64,000 nt of DNA, from positions 496,283 through 560,282 of the forward strand of contig NZ_RCIP01000002.1 in assembly GCF_004000275.1 (NCBI RefSeq). The letters are read 5' to 3'. This document shows, piece by piece, positions 1 through 9,156 of this stretch; the first letter of the stretch is position 1; the number at the start of each line of letters is the position of its first letter. Below the pieces are notes generated by a model that saw only the letters and a list, made by a program, of their open reading frames with translations, did not search any database and was not told the DNA's origin. Origin of the DNA: Saccharospirillum alexandrii. GTDB lineage: Bacteria > Pseudomonadota > Gammaproteobacteria > Pseudomonadales > Natronospirillaceae. Made by a program: the position numbers and the translations under genes.

Positions 1-882
1 GGCCTGGGTTTCCCAGTCGCGCCGGGCCGCCTGGTCTTTGGCCAGTTGCTCAAACTGCTGTTGCAGTGCCTGGCTGTCTTCGTGCGCGCGCCGGGCGTTG
101 GCTTCGGCCTTGAGCGCGTCGGCCTGTTTGGTGCGTGCAGCTTCCACTACGGGCGCAAGTTCTGCCAGGCGTTCATCCAGTGCTTCGGCCGTCTCCACGC
201 CGGCCGAATCGAGATGCCCGGCCAGGCGTTCGGTCAGCTTGTCACGTTGGTTGCGGATCTCGGCCGCCTGCTCTTTCAGCCGGTCTTCAATGGCTTTGAA
301 GGTGTGTGTCTGAAACAGCTGACTGAAAATGGCTTCGCGGTCGTTCGACGAAGCTAACAGCAGTTCGCGGAATTTGCCCTGGGGCAGCACCATCACCTGT
401 CGGAACTGATCGGCATTCAGGCCGGTGGGGGTTTGAATCTCGTCGTTGATCTCGCGAATGCCTTTTAAGGGCAGCAAGTCGGCTTGGTGTTCGTCAAACG
501 AGGTCGGCAGCAGAGCCGGGGGCATGCGCCATAATTTGGCATCGGCCTGGCGGGTAGTGACGCCTTCGCCGCGTTTTTTGGCGACTTGCTGGATGGGTGT
601 GCGCTCGATCCGGTAGAGGGTATCCCCGAGTTGAAAGTCAAACACAATGCAGGTGTCGAGGTCATCCGGTGCCTGGTCGGAACGCATGCTGGCGGCTTCG
701 CGCTCGCCGCCGGTGGTCACGCCATAGAGGGCGAAGCAGATGGCATCGAGCAGGCTGCTTTTACCGGCGCCGGTCGGGCCGTTGATCAGAAAAAGGGCCG
801 ACTCGCCAAAGCGGGTGAAGTCGACCACTTCTTCGCCCGCGAAGGGGCCAAAGGCGCTGATGCTGAGACGCTGCGGCTTCAT
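1..882 (-). CDS. sbcC: SbcC nuclease/ATPase subunit, N-terminal 294 codons (partial)
   Basis: This is the ATPase arm of the SbcCD (Rad50/Mre11) complex, which opens hairpins and trims DNA ends during repair. The open frame begins with ATG at 882 and runs off the left edge of the window. The Walker A motif GPTGAGKS sits at about residues 35-42, a typical VLPQGKF Q-loop segment follows at about residue 170, and the Gln/Glu/Ala-rich stretch after residue 220 looks like the start of the long coiled coil. The start overlaps the sbcD stop by four bases (ATGA), so the two are translationally coupled. The C-terminal ATPase half is outside the window. Confidence 0.93.
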   Translation of the reverse strand, partial: MKPQRLSISAFGPFAGEEVVDFTRFGESALFLINGPTGAGKSSLLDAICFALYGVTTGGEREAASMRSDQAPDDLDTCIVFDFQLGDTLYRIERTPIQQVAKKRGEGVTTRQADAKLWRMPPALLPTSFDEHQADLLPLKGIREINDEIQTPTGLNADQFRQVMVLPQGKFRELLLASSNDREAIFSQLFQTHTFKAIEDRLKEQAAEIRNQRDKLTERLAGHLDSAGVETAEALDERLAELAPVVEAARTKQADALKAEANARRAHEDSQALQQQFEQLAKDQAARRDWETQA

Positions 883-2024
883 GCCTGGCCCTCGCTCTGG
901 TGCACCGATTGAATGATGGATTTCAGCGCCTCGCGCTGGGCGTCGTTCAGGGCTTCGCCCTGGGTTTGTTCAAAGAAGTCGGCGAACAGCTCCAGTTCAG
1001 TGCGCTTCAATTGCTCGCGGGAGGCCAGCTGCGCTGGGCGGTCGGGGGCGAGGCCCGGTTTTTCCAAATGCAGCACATGGGGGTAAACCTGACGCAGCTG
1101 GTTCAGGGTATCGAGTATGGCGCGGGTATCGGTAAGGCGCACCAGCAGGTAGTCATCGCTGCGGGGGTCATCTTTACCCTCGGCCATCAGGGTATCGAAC
1201 TCGCCTTCTACGATGCGCAGATCCCGCTCGGGTGTGAGTGGCAGGGCCGTGACGGTTGCTTCACCCTGTGCTGGCAGCTCTACCCGGGTGACGCCTTTTT
1301 TCTGCGTCACTTCCGAAAAGCTGTACTTCATCAGTGAGCCGGAATAGCGGATGTGGGCCTCGCCCCGGAACTGGGGCGCGTGCAGGTGGCCGAGCGCAAC
1401 GTAATCGAAATCGCGCATCGGTTGCCAGCGAACGGTATCGGCACCGCCCAGAGAAAGCGGCCGCTCCGAATCGCTTTCCTCAGCTCCGCTGACGAAACAG
1501 TGGGATAACAGCACCCGTCGCTGACCCGGCTGAAACGCCGCTTTAATGCGCTCGACCAAAAACGTATGGGCCTCATCGAAGCTGCGTACGTTTTCGTCGA
1601 AGACAGACCGAACATGCTCCGGCTGACAATAAGGAATGCCGTAAAACGCCACGTCGCCCTCGGCGTGCGGAATGATGACCGGCGTATCTACCTGCGCCAG
1701 GTCGCTGAGAATGTGCAGACCCGCACCCTGCATCAGCCCGGCGCCGAAGCCCAGGCGCTCGGGGCTGTCGTGATTACCACTGATCATGATCACCGGCACG
1801 TCCAGGTCGACGCAGAGCCGGCGCAGGGTCTGATTGAGCAGAGTGACGGCTTCGGCCGGGGGAACTGACCGGTCGTAAATGTCGCCGGAAATCAGCACGA
1901 CGTCGATCTGTTCCGCTTCTACATGGTCGATGACCTGATCGAGCACCCCGGCCTGGTCGGCCAGCAGTGACTGGTTGTGAAATTGTCGGCCCAGGTGCCA
2001 GTCAGAGGTGTGCAGCAGTTTCAT
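879..2024 (-). CDS. sbcD: SbcD exonuclease subunit (Mre11-type phosphoesterase)
   Basis: This is the metal-dependent nuclease subunit that pairs with SbcC. The 381-aa product has the full calcineurin-type phosphoesterase motif set: DWH at residues 8-10, GDIYDR at 47-52, GNHD at 83-86, then SHCF and GHLH further on. Length is normal for the family. It is the first gene of an sbcD-sbcC operon and is divergent from ugpB. A C-terminal capping region after about residue 280 is expected from the family; I see no disruption. Confidence 0.95.
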   Translation of the reverse strand: MKLLHTSDWHLGRQFHNQSLLADQAGVLDQVIDHVEAEQIDVVLISGDIYDRSVPPAEAVTLLNQTLRRLCVDLDVPVIMISGNHDSPERLGFGAGLMQGAGLHILSDLAQVDTPVIIPHAEGDVAFYGIPYCQPEHVRSVFDENVRSFDEAHTFLVERIKAAFQPGQRRVLLSHCFVSGAEESDSERPLSLGGADTVRWQPMRDFDYVALGHLHAPQFRGEAHIRYSGSLMKYSFSEVTQKKGVTRVELPAQGEATVTALPLTPERDLRIVEGEFDTLMAEGKDDPRSDDYLLVRLTDTRAILDTLNQLRQVYPHVLHLEKPGLAPDRPAQLASREQLKRTELELFADFFEQTQGEALNDAQREALKSIIQSVHQSEGQA

Positions 2025-2125
2025 TGCGTCGGTTCCGGATTCGGGTCGCCAACCTTAGCCGGTCTCGTGACCGGATTAAAGCCGCCCCAGCACGAAGTTC
2101 ACACTGAACAGAGCATTTTCGCTGC

Positions 2126-2266
2126 TATGTTCGTTCGAACCAAAAGATGTATAAAGCGATGAAAATAAATCTCAAACGATCATAAAACTGTCATTTTTTG
2201 CCTGTATGGTCGAATTCGCTTGTCAATTATTTTCGTTCGATGCTATTTTTAATGCTCGTTCGAAAA
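2126..2266. promoter_or_regulatory. Cluster of four TCG-NN-CGA operator-like sites upstream of ugpB
   Basis: Four short inverted repeats with a TTCG/CGAA-like core occur in the sbcD-ugpB gap: ATGTTCGTTCGAACCA at about 2127, GGTCGAATTCGCTT near 2208, TTTCGTTCGATG at about 2231 and GCTCGTTCGAAAA at about 2254. DeoR-family GlpR operators are built on TTCG/CGAA arms, and a GlpR-like gene lies in this operon, so self-contained regulation by that protein is the likeliest reading (inference). The two-base spacer is shorter than in the E. coli GlpR operator as I recall it. Confidence 0.6.
2220..2249 (+). promoter_or_regulatory. Candidate sigma-70 promoter of the ugp operon
   Basis: TTGTCA at 2220-2225 and TATTTT at 2244-2249 are separated by 18 bases. 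One operator-like site lies in the spacer and another just downstream, a layout suited to repression. The match is moderate and only a start-site map would settle it. Confidence 0.4.
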
Positions 2267-2314
2267 AACATGAACAACAAACTCAAGTCACACTAAAAAG
2301 AGTGAGAACGTCTG

Positions 2315-3616
2315 ATGAACAAGAAACTGCTAGTCCTCGCGGTCAGCGCTCTGGGCGCCAGCCAGGCTTTTGCCGAAACTGAAATCGAACTCTGGCACGC
2401 CATGGGCGGCGCCTTGGGTGAAAAAGTCGACGAGATCGTTGCTGAATTCAACGGTTCTCAGTCCGACTACGTGGTCAATGCCACTTACCGCGGCAACTAC
2501 AACGACACCATGACCGGCGCCATTGCGGCCTTCCGTTCCGGTGAACAGCCAGAAATCGTGCAGGTTTATGAAGTCGGCACCGCCACCATGATGGCCGCTG
2601 AAGGCGCCATCTACCCGATGTATCAAATGATGGATGAGCTGAGCGACGGCTTTAATCAGGAAGATTATCTGAGCAGCGTTACCGGCTACTACGCTGATGA
2701 AAACGGCAACATGCTGTCCATGCCGTTCAATAGCTCGACGCCGGTGCTGTACTACAACAAAGCCATGTTCGCCGAGGCTGGCCTGCCCGATCGCGGCCCG
2801 CGCACCTGGGAAGAAATGGATGAGTTTGGCAACAAGCTGCTCGAAGCCGGTTACGACTGTGGCTTCACCACGGCCTGGCAATCCTGGATCCACCTGGAAA
2901 ACCTGTCGGCTCGTCACAATGTGCCGTTTGCCACCCAACAAAACGGCTTCGGCGGCCTGGACACCGAGCTGGTGTTCAACTCCGACGTTCAGATTGCCCA
3001 CATCGAGCAAATGGGCGAATGGCAGCAGGAAGGCATTTTCAGCTATTCCGGCCGCACCAACGAAGGCTCTGCCAAGTTCTACAGTGAAGAATGCGGCATG
3101 TACACCGAGTCTTCTGCGGGTTATGCCGGCATCAATCGCAACGCTCAGTTTGAATTCGGTGTGAGCCAGTTGCCGTACTGGGAATCGGTCATCGACACCC
3201 CGCAGAACACCATCATCGGCGGCGCCACCCTGTGGACACTGCGAGGCCACGATGACGCTGATTACGAAGCGGTTGCGGCTTTCTTCGATTACCTGTCACT
3301 GCCGGAAGTTCAGGCCGACTGGCACCAGTTCTCCGGTTATCTGCCGGTGACCTATGACGCCATTGAGCTGACGGAAGAGCAGGGTTTCTACAGTGAAAAC
3401 CCGGGCACCGACACCTCAATCAACCAGATGACCGCTGTCGAGCCAACGGCTAATTCACGTGGCCTGCGCCTCGGTAACTTCCCGCAGATTCGCGGCATCA
3501 TCGATGAAGCGCTCGAATCCGTCTGGAACGGCGAAGCGACGGCTGAAGAAGCGCTGAACACAGCGACTTCGCGTGGCAACGACCAACTGCGTCGTTTCGA
3601 GCGCGCCAATCGCTAA
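2315..3616 (+). CDS. ugpB: sn-Glycerol-3-phosphate ABC transporter, periplasmic binding protein
   Basis: This is the periplasmic receptor that delivers glycerol-3-phosphate and glycerophosphodiesters to UgpAE. The 433-aa product starts with a clear signal peptide (KK, hydrophobic core, cleavage after SQAFA, residue 20). Segments such as YEVGTATMMA, PFNSSTPVLYYNK, IIGGATLW and GLRLGNFPQIR match what I know of E. coli UgpB almost residue for residue. It is the first gene of the operon. The next gene is separated by a palindromic repeat and a terminator-like hairpin, which would leave this receptor in excess over the membrane subunits. Confidence 0.94.
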   Translation: MNKKLLVLAVSALGASQAFAETEIELWHAMGGALGEKVDEIVAEFNGSQSDYVVNATYRGNYNDTMTGAIAAFRSGEQPEIVQVYEVGTATMMAAEGAIYPMYQMMDELSDGFNQEDYLSSVTGYYADENGNMLSMPFNSSTPVLYYNKAMFAEAGLPDRGPRTWEEMDEFGNKLLEAGYDCGFTTAWQSWIHLENLSARHNVPFATQQNGFGGLDTELVFNSDVQIAHIEQMGEWQQEGIFSYSGRTNEGSAKFYSEECGMYTESSAGYAGINRNAQFEFGVSQLPYWESVIDTPQNTIIGGATLWTLRGHDDADYEAVAAFFDYLSLPEVQADWHQFSGYLPVTYDAIELTEEQGFYSENPGTDTSINQMTAVEPTANSRGLRLGNFPQIRGIIDEALESVWNGEATAEEALNTATSRGNDQLRRFERANR

Positions 3617-3667
3617 AGATAGTATTGGAGTTCGGGACGGCTGGGAGTCCCTGGGCCGCACCGGCTA

Positions 3668-3775
3668 CCGGGTATGCTCCTGCGGGGTCGGCGTAAATCC
3701 ATCCGTGGCCGTCCGACGTCTCGGGCCTAGGCCGAAACATCCATGTTTCGGACTACCCCGCAGGAGCATACCCGG
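3668..3775. repeat. Palindromic repeat element with 21-bp perfect inverted ends
   Basis: The outer arms 3668-3688 and 3755-3775 are perfect reverse complements, containing TATGCTCCTGCGGGG and its mirror. Between them sits a second hairpin, CCGAAACAT then ATGTTTCGG with a two-base loop, at 3732-3751. It lies between ugpB and ugpA and encodes nothing convincing. It looks like a dispersed REP/MITE-type repeat. In RNA the arms would form a long stem that could protect the ugpB message (inference). Confidence 0.75.
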
Positions 3776-3854
3776 CACCCGCCGCTTGCATCTTCGGCGA
3801 ACTCCGAAAGCTGAAACTAGATGACATTACTAAGGAGTCTCCTGACTTCTATTA

Positions 3855-3902
3855 ACGCCGGTTCACCCGAGTAATTCACCCGCAGGTGCCGGCGTCCTTT
3901 TT
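3855..3902 (+). terminator. Terminator-like hairpin between ugpB and ugpA
   Basis: ACGCCGG at 3855-3861 pairs with CCGGCGT at 3889-3895, extended inward by CACC/GGTG, and is followed by CCTTTTT. The loop is long, so it is probably a partial terminator giving a ugpB-rich transcript ratio. Confidence 0.55.
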
Positions 3903-3926
3903 CACTTTTGCGCAACGAGCCAAACC

Positions 3927-4808
3927 ATGCACGACAATGCGGTTTTCAGCCATAAAGTGCTGCCCTTTTTTTTGCTTGCTCCCCAGCTGATTATCACGCT
4001 GGTGTTCTTTATCTGGCCTGCGGGTCAGGCGCTCTATCAATCGTTTCTGATTGAAGATGCCTTTGGATTCTCGGTGGAGTTTGTCTGGTTCGAGAACTTC
4101 ATCTATTTGCTGGAAGACCCGGAATACTGGAACAGTGTCCGCGTTACCTTTGTGTTCAGCGCCATGGTCGCACTGGTCGGTATGATTCTCGCGCTGTTAC
4201 TCGCCGCCATGGCCGACCGGGTGGTTAAAGGCGCTTCCGCCTATAAAACGCTGTTGATCTGGCCCTATGCCGTGGCACCGGTTGTTGCTGCCGTCTTGTG
4301 GTGGCTCATGTTCAACCCATCCATGGGTGTGCTGCCGTTCTGGATGGACGCCTTCGGTTATGACTGGAACCACTACGTCAATTCCGGTGAGGCAATGACG
4401 GTGGTGGTGATTGCCTCGGCCTGGAAGCAGATCAGTTATAACTTTCTGTTTTTCCTGGCAGGCCTGCAGGCCATTCCCCGCTCGCTGATTGAAGCGGCGG
4501 CCATCGATGGTGCCAGCCCGTTCAAACGGTTCTGGCAAATTGTGTTTCCGCTGCTATCGCCTACGGCTTTTTTCCTGCTGGTGGTGAACATTGTGTATGC
4601 CTTCTTTGAAACCTTCGGTGTGATTCACGCCACCACCCTCGGCGGGCCAGGCAGTTCGACCAAAACGCTGGTGTACAAGGTGTACGAAGACGGCTTTGTC
4701 GGGCTTGATCTGGGTGGCTCGGCGGCCCAGTCGGTCATTCTGATGATTATTGTGATTACGCTGACGGTCGTTCAGTTCCGTTACGTTGAGAAGAAGGTGC
4801 AATACTGA
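3927..4808 (+). CDS. ugpA: sn-Glycerol-3-phosphate ABC transporter permease UgpA
   Basis: This is one of the two inner-membrane channel subunits of the glycerol-3-phosphate importer. The 293-aa product has six predicted hydrophobic segments and a standard EAA loop ([20 protein letters not shown], near residue 190) that docks on the ATPase UgpC. Its stop overlaps the ugpE start by one base (TGATG), so the two permeases are coupled. The spacing after the ugpB terminator hairpin is only about 25 bases. Confidence 0.92.
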   Translation: MHDNAVFSHKVLPFFLLAPQLIITLVFFIWPAGQALYQSFLIEDAFGFSVEFVWFENFIYLLEDPEYWNSVRVTFVFSAMVALVGMILALLLAAMADRVVKGASAYKTLLIWPYAVAPVVAAVLWWLMFNPSMGVLPFWMDAFGYDWNHYVNSGEAMTVVVIASAWKQISYNFLFFLAGLQAIPRSLIEAAAIDGASPFKRFWQIVFPLLSPTAFFLLVVNIVYAFFETFGVIHATTLGGPGSSTKTLVYKVYEDGFVGLDLGGSAAQSVILMIIVITLTVVQFRYVEKKVQY

Positions 4809-5659
4809 TGGTTGAGAATCGCCCCTGGCTTACCGTAACCCGGCACCTGGTTCTGATTCTGGGTGTGTTTATTATTGGCTTCCCGATCTGGATTGCCCTG
4901 GTGGCTTCCACCAATTCGTCGAGCGAATTTGTCTCTGGTCTGATGCCGTTGTGGTTTGGCGAGGAAGGGTTTGGCAACTTCCGGCGTGTGCTGACCAATG
5001 AAGAACGCGTGCTCGGTGTCAGTGTGTCGGCCTCGTGGATGATGTGGAACAGTTTTATTATGGCCATGGTCATCGCCGTGGGTAAAATTGTGATCTCCAT
5101 TCTGTCGGCCTACGCCATCGTCTATTTTCGGTTTCCGTTTCGCAAAACCTGCTTTTGGCTGATTTTTCTAACGCTGATGCTGCCGGTGGAGGTGCGCATT
5201 CTGCCAACCTATGAAGTGGTCGCCAGCCTGGGGATGCTGAACTCCTATGCCGGCCTGACCATTCCGTTGATCGCCAGTGCGACGGCAACCTTTCTGTTCC
5301 GGCAGTTTTTCATGTCGGTGCCGAGTTCGCTGATGGAAGCGGCACGCATTGACGGCGCTGGCCCATTCAAGTTCTTCAAGGATATTTTGTTGCCCTTGTC
5401 AGTCAACAACATTGCCGCCCTGTTTGTCATCTTGTTTATCTACGGCTGGAACCAGTACCTCTGGCCGCTGCTGATTACTACCGATGAGAATTACTACACC
5501 ATCGTCATGGTGATCAAACGCCTGATGTCGGCCGGTGAAGGCAACATTCCGTGGAATATCATTATGACCACCACCATTCTGGCCATGCTGCCACCAGTTA
5601 TTGTGGTGCTTGGCATGCAAAAACTATTCGTCAAAGGCCTGATTGAGCAGGAAAAATAA
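4808..5659 (+). CDS. ugpE: sn-Glycerol-3-phosphate ABC transporter permease UgpE
   Basis: This is the second channel subunit, 283 aa, with six hydrophobic segments and the EAA loop EAARIDGAGPFKFFKDILLP in the C-terminal half. It ends with the GLIEQEK-type tail usual for this permease group. It starts one base inside the ugpA stop and is followed 12 bases later by ugpC. Confidence 0.92.
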   Translation: MVENRPWLTVTRHLVLILGVFIIGFPIWIALVASTNSSSEFVSGLMPLWFGEEGFGNFRRVLTNEERVLGVSVSASWMMWNSFIMAMVIAVGKIVISILSAYAIVYFRFPFRKTCFWLIFLTLMLPVEVRILPTYEVVASLGMLNSYAGLTIPLIASATATFLFRQFFMSVPSSLMEAARIDGAGPFKFFKDILLPLSVNNIAALFVILFIYGWNQYLWPLLITTDENYYTIVMVIKRLMSAGEGNIPWNIIMTTTILAMLPPVIVVLGMQKLFVKGLIEQEK

Positions 5660-5671
5660 AGGGGACTAAGC

Positions 5672-6754
5672 GTGGCCACAGTTTCATTGAAAAACATCAA
5701 CAAAACCTACGCCAACGGTCATCAGGCAATCGAGAACTTGAACCTCGATATTACCGATGGCGAAATGCTGGTACTGGTCGGGCCCTCCGGTTGCGGTAAA
5801 TCCACGTCGCTGCGCATGGTGGCCGGGCTGGAAACCATTACCGGCGGCGACCTCTACATCGACGATGTTCGCGTGAATGACCTGGAACCTTCCGAGCGCG
5901 ACATCGCCATGGTGTTCCAGAATTACGCACTCTACCCACACATGACGGTGTTTCAGAACATGGCCTATGGCCTGAAAAACCGTAAGGTACCCAAAGACGA
6001 GATTCAGAAAAAGGTCGAGAAAGCGGCCGAGATTCTTGAAATCACCAATTTGCTGCATAACAAACCCGGCCAACTTTCCGGCGGACAACGCCAGCGTGTT
6101 GCCATGGGCCGCGCCATTGTGCGCAACCCCAAGGTGTTTCTGTTTGACGAGCCACTGTCGAACCTGGATGCCAAACTGCGAGTACAGATGCGCATCGAAA
6201 TAAAACGCCTGCAGCAGGAATTTGCGACCACCGCTATTTATGTGACGCACGATCAGGTTGAAGCGATGACTCTGGCTGACCGGTTGGTGGTGATGAACGA
6301 AGGCAACGTCGAACAGGTTGGCCCGCCGATCGAACTCTATGAAAAGCCGGCCACGCAATTTGTGGCGGGCTTTCTCGGTTCACCGGCCATGAACTTTCTC
6401 GACGCCAGCCTGAACGGCAACCGGCTAACCCTGTCAGCTGATGTGGTGCTGGAGCTGAACGACCCGAACCTGCCTGCCGATGCGCACGACCTCGACGTGG
6501 TGCTGGGTATTCGCCCCGAACACATGGAAGCCTGCGAGGAAGCCGAAGCCGACTTCACGCTCAGTGTCGACATGATTGAACCCCTGGGTGCAGACACCTT
6601 GTTGTACGGCTATTTCCCGGGTACGGAATCGCTGATCACCTCGGAGCAGCCTGGCAAGCAGCAATTCAAACGTGGCCATCGCCTGGCCTTACGCGTCGAC
6701 CGGGAGCGTTGCCACCTGTTCGACAAGGCCACCGGCAAGAGGTTGGGTTCATGA
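5672..6754 (+). CDS. ugpC: sn-Glycerol-3-phosphate import ATP-binding protein UgpC
   Basis: This ATPase powers UgpAE. The 360-aa product begins at a GTG preceded by GGGGACTAAGC. Walker A GPSGCGKST lies at residues 37-45, the signature LSGGQRQRVAMGRAIV near 133, Walker B FLFDEPLSNLDA near 155, and the H-loop THDQVEA near 190. The C-terminal 110 residues form the MalK/UgpC-type OB regulatory domain (GIRPEH). The stop overlaps the ugpQ ATG by four bases. Confidence 0.94.
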   Translation: MATVSLKNINKTYANGHQAIENLNLDITDGEMLVLVGPSGCGKSTSLRMVAGLETITGGDLYIDDVRVNDLEPSERDIAMVFQNYALYPHMTVFQNMAYGLKNRKVPKDEIQKKVEKAAEILEITNLLHNKPGQLSGGQRQRVAMGRAIVRNPKVFLFDEPLSNLDAKLRVQMRIEIKRLQQEFATTAIYVTHDQVEAMTLADRLVVMNEGNVEQVGPPIELYEKPATQFVAGFLGSPAMNFLDASLNGNRLTLSADVVLELNDPNLPADAHDLDVVLGIRPEHMEACEEAEADFTLSVDMIEPLGADTLLYGYFPGTESLITSEQPGKQQFKRGHRLALRVDRERCHLFDKATGKRLGS

Positions 6755-7479
6755 TAGCCAGCCGCCTGATCGCGCATCGCGGTGCCTCGTTACTGGCACC
6801 GGAAAATACTCTCGGGGCGATGACCAAAACCTACGAGATCGGCACACCCTGGGTGGAAATCGACGTCAACCGCCTGGGTGATGGCACTCTGGTGATGTTT
6901 CACGACGACCAGCTCGGCCGACTCACCTCGGCCCGGGGCCGGCTGTGCGACCAGCGCTGGGACGATGTGAAAGCGCTGGATATCGGCAGCCATTTTTCGG
7001 CTGACTACAGCGGTGAACGCATGGCGACGCTTAGTCAGGCGCTGGATCATATTCAGGCGCTGGGGCTCGGCCTGAACCTTGAGATCAAGGTCTACCCGGA
7101 GTTCACGCCCGAGCAAATTGTGTTCGATACCATCAAGGTGCTGGATACTCAGTGGCATGACACAGACAAACTGCTGATCTCGAGTTTCAACTCCGAGGTG
7201 CTGAATTTGTTGCACCATTGGCGGCCCGACTGGCAATGCGGCCATCTGTGGGAGCGTATTCCCAAAGACTGGGCAGAGATTGCCGAAGACCTGAATCTGG
7301 TGAGTGTGCATTGTGACCACCGCCACCTGACGGAAGAGCAGATACGCCAGATTCGCACCAGCGGTCTCGACCTGTATTGCTACACCGTAAACGAGCCCGA
7401 GCGGGCAGCGCACCTTCTGCAGCTGGGCGTTGATGGTATTATCACCGACGACCCGCTGTTGCTCGGCGCCAGCCGGTAA
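6751..7479 (+). CDS. ugpQ: Glycerophosphodiester phosphodiesterase
   Basis: This cytoplasmic enzyme splits imported glycerophosphodiesters into glycerol-3-phosphate and an alcohol. I start it at ATG 6751 (242 aa), inside an ATGA overlap with ugpC and preceded by AGAGG. A longer in-frame start at 6709 would overlap ugpC heavily. The GDPD signature is clear: HRGASLLAPENT near the start, EIDVN, then HDDQLGRLT, and LEIKVYPE in the middle. The position directly after ugpC is the classic ugp arrangement. Confidence 0.93.
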   Translation: MIASRLIAHRGASLLAPENTLGAMTKTYEIGTPWVEIDVNRLGDGTLVMFHDDQLGRLTSARGRLCDQRWDDVKALDIGSHFSADYSGERMATLSQALDHIQALGLGLNLEIKVYPEFTPEQIVFDTIKVLDTQWHDTDKLLISSFNSEVLNLLHHWRPDWQCGHLWERIPKDWAEIAEDLNLVSVHCDHRHLTEEQIRQIRTSGLDLYCYTVNEPERAAHLLQLGVDGIITDDPLLLGASR

Positions 7480-7549
7480 CACCACAAGGGGACACTGGCG
7501 CTCGTTGTGGCCATCCTGAACCCTGTTTATGCACCGGAACCGTGAGCCG

Positions 7550-8362
7550 ATGAAAATCACAGAACGCCAACAAGCCATTCTCGACTGGGCACAGCTGCAG
7601 GAGCATCTTGAAGTGGATGCCCTGGTTGACCGGTTTGGGGTAACGCCGCAAACCATTCGACGCGACATCAACCAGCTGTGCGAAAGCGGGCTGTTGCGAC
7701 GGCGTTATGGCGGCGTCAGCCTACCCTCTTCGGTGTCCAATTTGTCGTTCACGTCACGCCAGGTGCTGAACCAGTTCGCCAAACAATCCATGGCCCGCAA
7801 AGTCGCGGCGATGATTCCGGACAACTCCTCGGTATTTCTGGGCATCGGCACCACCCTGGAGTTTGTAGCGCGGGAGCTGTCGCAGCACCAGGGGCTGAAA
7901 GTGCTGACCAACAACCTCAACATAGCCTCGTTGCTGTGCAACTGCCCCAACATCGATGTCATTGTCTCCGGCGGTCAGCTGCGCCACAACGACCATGATG
8001 TGGTGGGCCAGGAAACCACCCGCTTCTTTTCCGATTACTACGCCGACTATGGCCTCATCGGCACCGGCAGCCTCGACCCGGAGCGCGGCCTGATGGATTT
8101 CGACATGCGCGAAGCCCAGATCAGCCGCGCCATTCTCGATAACAGCCGGCACCGGGTGCTGGTTGCCGATGCCAGCAAATGGGAACGCCAGGCGCTGGCC
8201 CGGGTTGCCCCCTTTACCGCCCTGGACTGGTTCGTGACCGATCAGCTCCCCGACGGCCGGTCCGACTGGCGACCCACGGCACTGACCGTTTTTGAAACCG
8301 GCAACCCGGCGGATGATTCAAATACAGCTCCTACTGACACAGAGGTCACCCCCACCGAATGA
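7550..8362 (+). CDS. glpR: DeoR-family transcriptional regulator, GlpR-like
   Basis: This is a probable repressor of the ugp operon. The 270-aa product (ATG 7550, preceded by GTGAG; an upstream ATG at 7529 is possible) has an N-terminal DeoR helix-turn-helix with the VTPQTIRRDINQLCESGLLRRRYGG signature split over residues 26-50. A C-terminal sugar-phosphate sensor domain of the isomerase-like type follows, with motifs SVFLGIGTT and GTGSLDPERGLMDFD. It overlaps the next gene by four bases. The ligand would be glycerol-3-phosphate if it is a true GlpR; that is inferred from context and from the TTCG/CGAA sites upstream of ugpB. Confidence 0.82.
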   Translation: MKITERQQAILDWAQLQEHLEVDALVDRFGVTPQTIRRDINQLCESGLLRRRYGGVSLPSSVSNLSFTSRQVLNQFAKQSMARKVAAMIPDNSSVFLGIGTTLEFVARELSQHQGLKVLTNNLNIASLLCNCPNIDVIVSGGQLRHNDHDVVGQETTRFFSDYYADYGLIGTGSLDPERGLMDFDMREAQISRAILDNSRHRVLVADASKWERQALARVAPFTALDWFVTDQLPDGRSDWRPTALTVFETGNPADDSNTAPTDTEVTPTE

Positions 8363-9150
8363 AAACTCTGGATTTTAGCCAGGCGCGGTTCCTGTTAACC
8401 GACGTCGACGACACCCTGACCACCCACGGCCGACTGCTGCCGCAAACCTACCAGGCGCTCTGGGCACTGGCCGACGCCGGCATTCATATTATTCCGGTGA
8501 CCGGTGGCTGCGCCGGCTGGTGCGACCAGATTATTCGTACCTGGCCAGTGGCCGGTGTCATTGGCGAAAGCGGTGGCTTTTATATCGTCAAAGACCCAGA
8601 GCAACGCACGCGCTGGCACTACTGGCAGGACCTGGCAACACACCGGGCGGACCAGGCAGCCATCGTGCAGACGGTCGACAAGCTGGCACTGCCGTTTGAG
8701 GTGACGTACGCTAAAGACCAATCGTTCCGGCACGTTGATGTCGCGATCGATTACAACCAGGACACTCGTCTGACGCCAGTGCAGGCCGACACCGTGGTAC
8801 ACTCACTGCGCCAGGCCGGGTTCAGCGTGAAAAAGAGCTCGATCCACATCAATGTCTGGCGCGGTGCCTTCGATAAAGGTGCCATGGCTCGCCGAATGCT
8901 AACCGAGCAATGGCAACTGACCGATACCCAGATGCAACAGCAAGTCGTCTTCGTCGGCGATGCCCCCAACGATGAAAGCATGTTCGAGTTTTTCCCGAAC
9001 TCGGTGGGCGTTGCCAATATTGCCCGACACCTTGAGCACATGACGCACCACCCGAAAGCCATAACACCCTCTGCCTCGGGCGATGGGGTGACTGAACTGA
9101 TACAGACCTGGCTGGCAACCAAAGGCCAGGCGACAACACTGGGACAATAA
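8359..9150 (+). CDS. HAD-superfamily (type IIB) phosphatase
   Basis: This is a 263-aa phosphohydrolase with the catalytic DxD at residues 15 and 17 (TDVDDTLT), motif II in VTGG, a C2-type cap in the middle and motif IV GDAPNDESMFE near residue 200. The cap class resembles Cof, sucrose-phosphate and mannosyl-phosphoglycerate phosphatases, so the substrate is likely a small sugar or polyol phosphate. It is translationally coupled to the GlpR-like gene (ATGA) and followed six bases later by a Na/Pi carrier. The context suggests it releases phosphate from glycerol-3-phosphate or a related ester (inference). Confidence 0.75.
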   Translation: MKTLDFSQARFLLTDVDDTLTTHGRLLPQTYQALWALADAGIHIIPVTGGCAGWCDQIIRTWPVAGVIGESGGFYIVKDPEQRTRWHYWQDLATHRADQAAIVQTVDKLALPFEVTYAKDQSFRHVDVAIDYNQDTRLTPVQADTVVHSLRQAGFSVKKSSIHINVWRGAFDKGAMARRMLTEQWQLTDTQMQQQVVFVGDAPNDESMFEFFPNSVGVANIARHLEHMTHHPKAITPSASGDGVTELIQTWLATKGQATTLGQ

Positions 9151-9156
9151 CGGAAC

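Noticed and set aside
2330-3250. 306-codon open frame antisense to ugpB
   Set aside because: Shadow of a GC-rich coding frame; the product is His/Val-rich with no family features and ugpB is certain.
5684-6358. 224-codon open frame antisense to ugpC
   Set aside because: Same reason: it mirrors a certain ATPase gene and has no ribosome site.
6790-7671. 293-codon open frame antisense to ugpQ
   Set aside because: Overlaps a clear GDPD gene and the start of the regulator; composition is that of a shadow frame.
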